Assembly: GCA_910578425.1 (NCBI GenBank)
Contig: CAJTQX010000001.1
Location: 18,488-34,018, forward strand
DNA length: 15,531 bases
Direction of reading: 5' to 3'
Origin: an uncultured Anaerotignum sp.
Lineage (GTDB): Bacteria > Bacillota > Clostridia > Lachnospirales > Anaerotignaceae
Shown here: piece after piece, positions 13,401 to 15,531 of the stretch
Numbering within the stretch: the stretch's first letter is position 1
Layout of the letters: each line of letters opens with the position of its first letter
Program-made: the position numbers and the translations under genes
Notes under the pieces: model-generated
What the model saw: only the letters and a program-made list of their open reading frames with translations
What the model was told of the DNA's origin: nothing
Databases searched by the model: none

Positions 13401-14564
13401 TTAAATATATCGGTCTAAGAACATGTGCAGTTTAGCCTCCCAGTCCTTTTCATCAGCAGTGTTTTTCGCGGTATCCTCGATCCTTGCCAGATCGCTTTCC
13501 TTCAGCCGCCAAAGCTGCTTCCAATCCAGCGGAAAGCCCATTCTGCGGGCAAGCTGGTATTTCCGTTTTTCCAGCTCCGGCAGGGCAAGGAAAGAATCAA
13601 TATAGTCCAGCATCCAGGGGATATCGGTATCCATATCTCCGCCGACTTCCTGCAGGAGGTTTATGATATGGTCGCTGGTGATTTTTCCGCGCGCCTTCTG
13701 CGGGTCAATATGGGCAATCATATTTCGGATTTCGAGCAGCTTCTCCATATCTGTGGCTTCTGTCCAGCCGCCGTTATTACGTACTTCCTCCATCAGGGAG
13801 CCTGTGCGGAGCACGAACGTCCGCAGACGCACAAAATCAGGGTTTGCTTCATTGATAACCTTTGCTGTTTCTACAGCATTATCCTCAGAAAGCTCCCGTC
13901 CGCCTACGCCGGGCATGAAATAGATGGAAAGCTGTATTCCTGCTTCGCGCACTTTTCTGCCGCCAATGATTTGTTCTTCCTGCGTTGTACCCTTCGCGAT
14001 AAGCTGAAGGACCTTGTCGGAGCCGGATTCATAACCGGAATGAATACGGTTCAGGCCGGCTTCGCGGAGCATGGTGTAATCGTCAGGGGCGATTTTTGCC
14101 AGCGTATTCGCGCGTCCATAGGACGTAATGCGCTGGATTTCCGGAAACCTCAGCCGGATATGCCGCAGAATTTCCGCCAGCCAATCCGGCCGCAGTACCA
14201 TTGTATTGGCATCCTGCAAAAAAATTGCCTGTCTGTCGCCTTCTGTCAGCCAGCGGAACACCATCTGGTAGCAGAATTTTTCTTCGTCAAACGCCAGTGT
14301 GCGGTATTCCGCGTTAATGGCTTCCATGTCATATGTCCCGCCTTCAAAATGGCGCAGCAGGCGGTCGCGGTAATCCGCCATGCAGTCAATGTCCTTTTTT
14401 ACCTCTGCAACAGGACGGGTGTGGAAGTCGTTTTTCTTATACAGCATACAAAATTTGCATTTATTCCAGGGGCAGTTTTCCGTCACGCGCAAAAGCAGGC
14501 TGTTGGCTTCGCTGGGCGGGCGGATTGGCCCTATTTTGAATGCATTTACTTCATTCGTTTCCAT
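13401..14564 (-). CDS. Radical SAM protein
   Basis: A 387-residue radical SAM enzyme. The cluster-binding motif near the N-terminus is C31-P-W-N-K-C36-K-F-C39, spaced C-x4-C-x2-C rather than the common C-x3-C-x2-C. From memory this C-P-W-N-x-C-x-F-C form recurs in one clostridial/deltaproteobacterial subfamily, so it is probably functional. Other barrel features are a glycine-rich strand (GGTYD, about 75-79), the I-T-S-Y-G-R-A-N segment (about 145-152), and G-Y-E-S-G-S-D-K-V-L (about 177-186), typical of the COG1032/Elp3-like group. No B12-binding, TRAM or SPASM domain is seen. The substrate is unknown. A good AAAGGAG precedes the ATG. Its downstream partner is the Cys-rich membrane protein. 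Confidence 0.85.
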   Translation of the reverse strand: METNEVNAFKIGPIRPPSEANSLLLRVTENCPWNKCKFCMLYKKNDFHTRPVAEVKKDIDCMADYRDRLLRHFEGGTYDMEAINAEYRTLAFDEEKFCYQMVFRWLTEGDRQAIFLQDANTMVLRPDWLAEILRHIRLRFPEIQRITSYGRANTLAKIAPDDYTMLREAGLNRIHSGYESGSDKVLQLIAKGTTQEEQIIGGRKVREAGIQLSIYFMPGVGGRELSEDNAVETAKVINEANPDFVRLRTFVLRTGSLMEEVRNNGGWTEATDMEKLLEIRNMIAHIDPQKARGKITSDHIINLLQEVGGDMDTDIPWMLDYIDSFLALPELEKRKYQLARRMGFPLDWKQLWRLKESDLARIEDTAKNTADEKDWEAKLHMFLDRYI

Positions 14565-14590
14565 AAAAATCTCCTTTATTTTTTAATAAG

Positions 14591-14656
14591 GCGGAGTAAG
14601 AAAAAGTTTTCTCCGCATCTTTGCGGATAGTATAACACATTTTTTCCGAAATGTAA
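14591..14656 (-). promoter_or_regulatory. Promoter and leader hairpin of the radical SAM gene
   Basis: On the minus strand TTACAT (14656-14651), a 16-bp spacer and TATACT (14634-14629) make a fair sigma-A promoter. The leader then holds two competing GC-rich stems: GCGGAG (14616-14611) with CTCCGC (14596-14591), and CCGCA (14627-14623) with TGCGG (14618-14614). The two share bases 14614-14616, so only one forms at a time. The second stem lies very close to the predicted start point. Confidence 0.45.
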
Positions 14657-14709
14657 CTATGGAAATAAAGCGGAGACAGACTCCCTTACAGGAGTTGTAT
14701 GAAAACAGC

Positions 14710-14738
14710 TTGACAGAGTGCCTTGATTCCGGTAAAAT
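14710..14738 (+). promoter_or_regulatory. Promoter of the tetR-MFS operon
   Basis: TTGACA (14710-14715, perfect), a 17-bp spacer and TAAAAT (14733-14738, five of six). Transcription would start near 14745, inside the inverted repeat at 14738-14764. This places the start of translation at 14794 rather than at the upstream in-frame codon at 14659. Confidence 0.75.
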
Positions 14739-14764
14739 TATTATTGACTTAAGGTCAATAATAA
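14738..14764. promoter_or_regulatory. TetR-type operator, 11+11 bp inverted repeat
   Basis: TTATTATTGAC (14738-14748) and GTCAATAATAA (14754-14764) are perfect inverted arms around the 5-nt spacer TTAAG. The repeat begins on the last base of the -10 box and covers the transcription start. Its size suits a dimer of a TetR-family protein, and the tetR gene itself follows, so autorepression is the likely role. Confidence 0.75.
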
Positions 14765-14793
14765 AGCAAAAATGTCTGGAAAGGGTGAGGATA

Positions 14794-15444
14794 ATGGCGC
14801 GCCCCATGAAGAAAACACCGGAAGAATGGAAAAAGGAAATACTTGACGCAGCGGAACTGTTGTTTTTATCAAAAGGATATGAGGAAACCTCAGTTTCGGA
14901 TATCATGCAGAAGGCAGGCGGCGCGAAAGGGCTGTTCTACCGTTTTTTTGAAAGCAAGGAGGAGGCTGTGCATGCTCTGGGCGACAGAATGTTTCTGGAA
15001 AACAATCCATTTGACGCAGTGCGCGGACATACGGAATGGAGCGGGCTGCGGAAAATACAGGAGCTTCTGGCACATAACAGGGCGGAGGGGAAACGGAACA
15101 AAATCAATATGCAGGCGGCAGGGATATTGAAAGATCCACGAATACTGGCGGCGGCTGTGGCGGCAAACCGCCGTGTGCTGACCCCGCTTTGGAGAGAACT
15201 GCTGGAGGAGGGCGTTCGTGACGGCTCTATACATACGGAATATGCGAAAGAGCTTTCCGAACTTCTGCCGCTTCTCAACTTCTGGTTCCTTCCTTCGATT
15301 TTTCCGGCCTCCGCAGAGGAAATCTGCCATAAATACCGTTTTGCGGCAGAGCTGCTTTCCGCGGCGGGCCTGCCGATACTGGAAGGGGAAACGGCAGTTT
15401 TTGCGGAGAATGTTATCGAAGGGCTTTCACCGAGGGAGGAATGA
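14794..15444 (+). CDS. TetR/AcrR family transcriptional regulator
   Basis: A 216-residue repressor with an N-terminal TetR helix-turn-helix: I-L-D-A-A-E-L-L-F near 16-24, K-G-Y-E-E-T-S-V-S-D-I near 27-37, and G-A-K-G-L-F-Y-R-F-F near 43-52, the usual recognition helix and its aromatic end. The C-terminal ligand-binding part is helical and not specific enough to name the inducer. The ATG at 14794 has GGGTGAGG a few bases upstream. The upstream extension to 14659 would start before the promoter and add sequence without family resemblance. Its stop is two bases before the MFS start, with a GGGAGGA ribosome binding site inside the end of the gene. It most likely senses a compound exported or imported by that transporter. 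Confidence 0.9.
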   Translation: MARPMKKTPEEWKKEILDAAELLFLSKGYEETSVSDIMQKAGGAKGLFYRFFESKEEAVHALGDRMFLENNPFDAVRGHTEWSGLRKIQELLAHNRAEGKRNKINMQAAGILKDPRILAAAVAANRRVLTPLWRELLEEGVRDGSIHTEYAKELSELLPLLNFWFLPSIFPASAEEICHKYRFAAELLSAAGLPILEGETAVFAENVIEGLSPREE

Positions 15445-15446
15445 GT

Positions 15447-15531
15447 ATGGAACGGCTTTGGACAAAAAACTTCATATTGCTTGTGTTGGGGCAGGTCTGC
15501 TCCTTATTCGGCAATACCATGCTGCGGCTTG
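15447..15531 (+). CDS. MFS-type transporter, 5' end only
   Basis: The window ends after 28 codons: MERLWTKNFILLVLG, then a hydrophobic stretch with S-L-F-G-N-T. An L-W-T-K-N-F start leading into a first membrane helix is typical of clostridial major facilitator drug-efflux-like proteins. GGGAGGA (15434-15440) sits six bases before the ATG at 15447. An in-frame ATG at 15441 overlaps the tetR stop but is too close to the ribosome binding site. It is probably controlled by the TetR protein. Confidence 0.65.
   Translation, partial: MERLWTKNFILLVLGQVCSLFGNTMLRL

Noticed and set aside
13425..14630. 401-codon open frame on the plus strand
   Set aside because: It is antisense to the radical SAM gene, whose motifs, ribosome binding site and promoter are clear; the plus-strand product shows no family features.

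Overview
The window looks like chromosome of a Gram-positive anaerobe of the class Clostridia, most plausibly Lachnospiraceae or a close relative. The grounds are an LPXTG-type surface protein with an acidic pre-anchor segment, a CotJC-like fragment beside a DUF2325 gene, clostridial-type serine recombinases, AAGGAGG-like ribosome binding sites and sigma-A style promoters. This placement comes from protein resemblance recalled from memory, not from a database search. There is no rRNA, tRNA, CRISPR array or complete insertion sequence.

Layout. Positions 1-4511 hold the DNA-repair pair sbcD-sbcC, which overlap by four bases and end at a long-stem terminator. Positions 4634-7535 are one surface-protein unit: a strong promoter, a leader of about 320 nt with a possible H-type pseudoknot, an 830-residue secreted Ala-rich coiled-coil protein with a sortase-type C-terminus, and a terminator. 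A promoter and an SLC13/ArsB-type membrane permease follow (7563-8767). The permease runs head-on into a minus-strand large serine recombinase (8772-10325). The recombinase start overlaps a previously unlisted 50-residue ORF (10322-10474) whose ribosome binding site lies in an inverted repeat. A PPP-type metallophosphoesterase (10614-11306) overlaps, tail to tail, a shortened CotJC/manganese-catalase-like gene. That fragment and its upstream partner, a DUF2325 protein, form a minus-strand operon with a consensus promoter and an 18-bp perfect palindrome just after the predicted transcription start.

From 12386 to 12992 lies a small serine resolvase split by an apparent 2-nt deletion, followed by terminator-like hairpins. 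A minus-strand pair comes next: a radical SAM protein (13401-14564) and a 68-residue Cys-rich single-pass membrane protein (13179-13385). The right edge carries a TetR-family regulator, with an 11+11 bp inverted repeat on its own promoter, and the first 28 codons of an MFS-type transporter.

How the parts relate. SbcCD is housekeeping repair. The regulated units are the surface protein (leader structure), the DUF2325 operon (palindrome) and the TetR-MFS operon (operator). The middle, 8772-12992, looks like a rearrangement-prone patch with one apparently intact recombinase, one broken resolvase and a half-length CotJC gene. I do not see a clearly new multi-gene system. The best candidates for something undescribed are the pseudoknotted leader, the small ORF coupled to the recombinase, and the radical SAM/Cys-rich pair.
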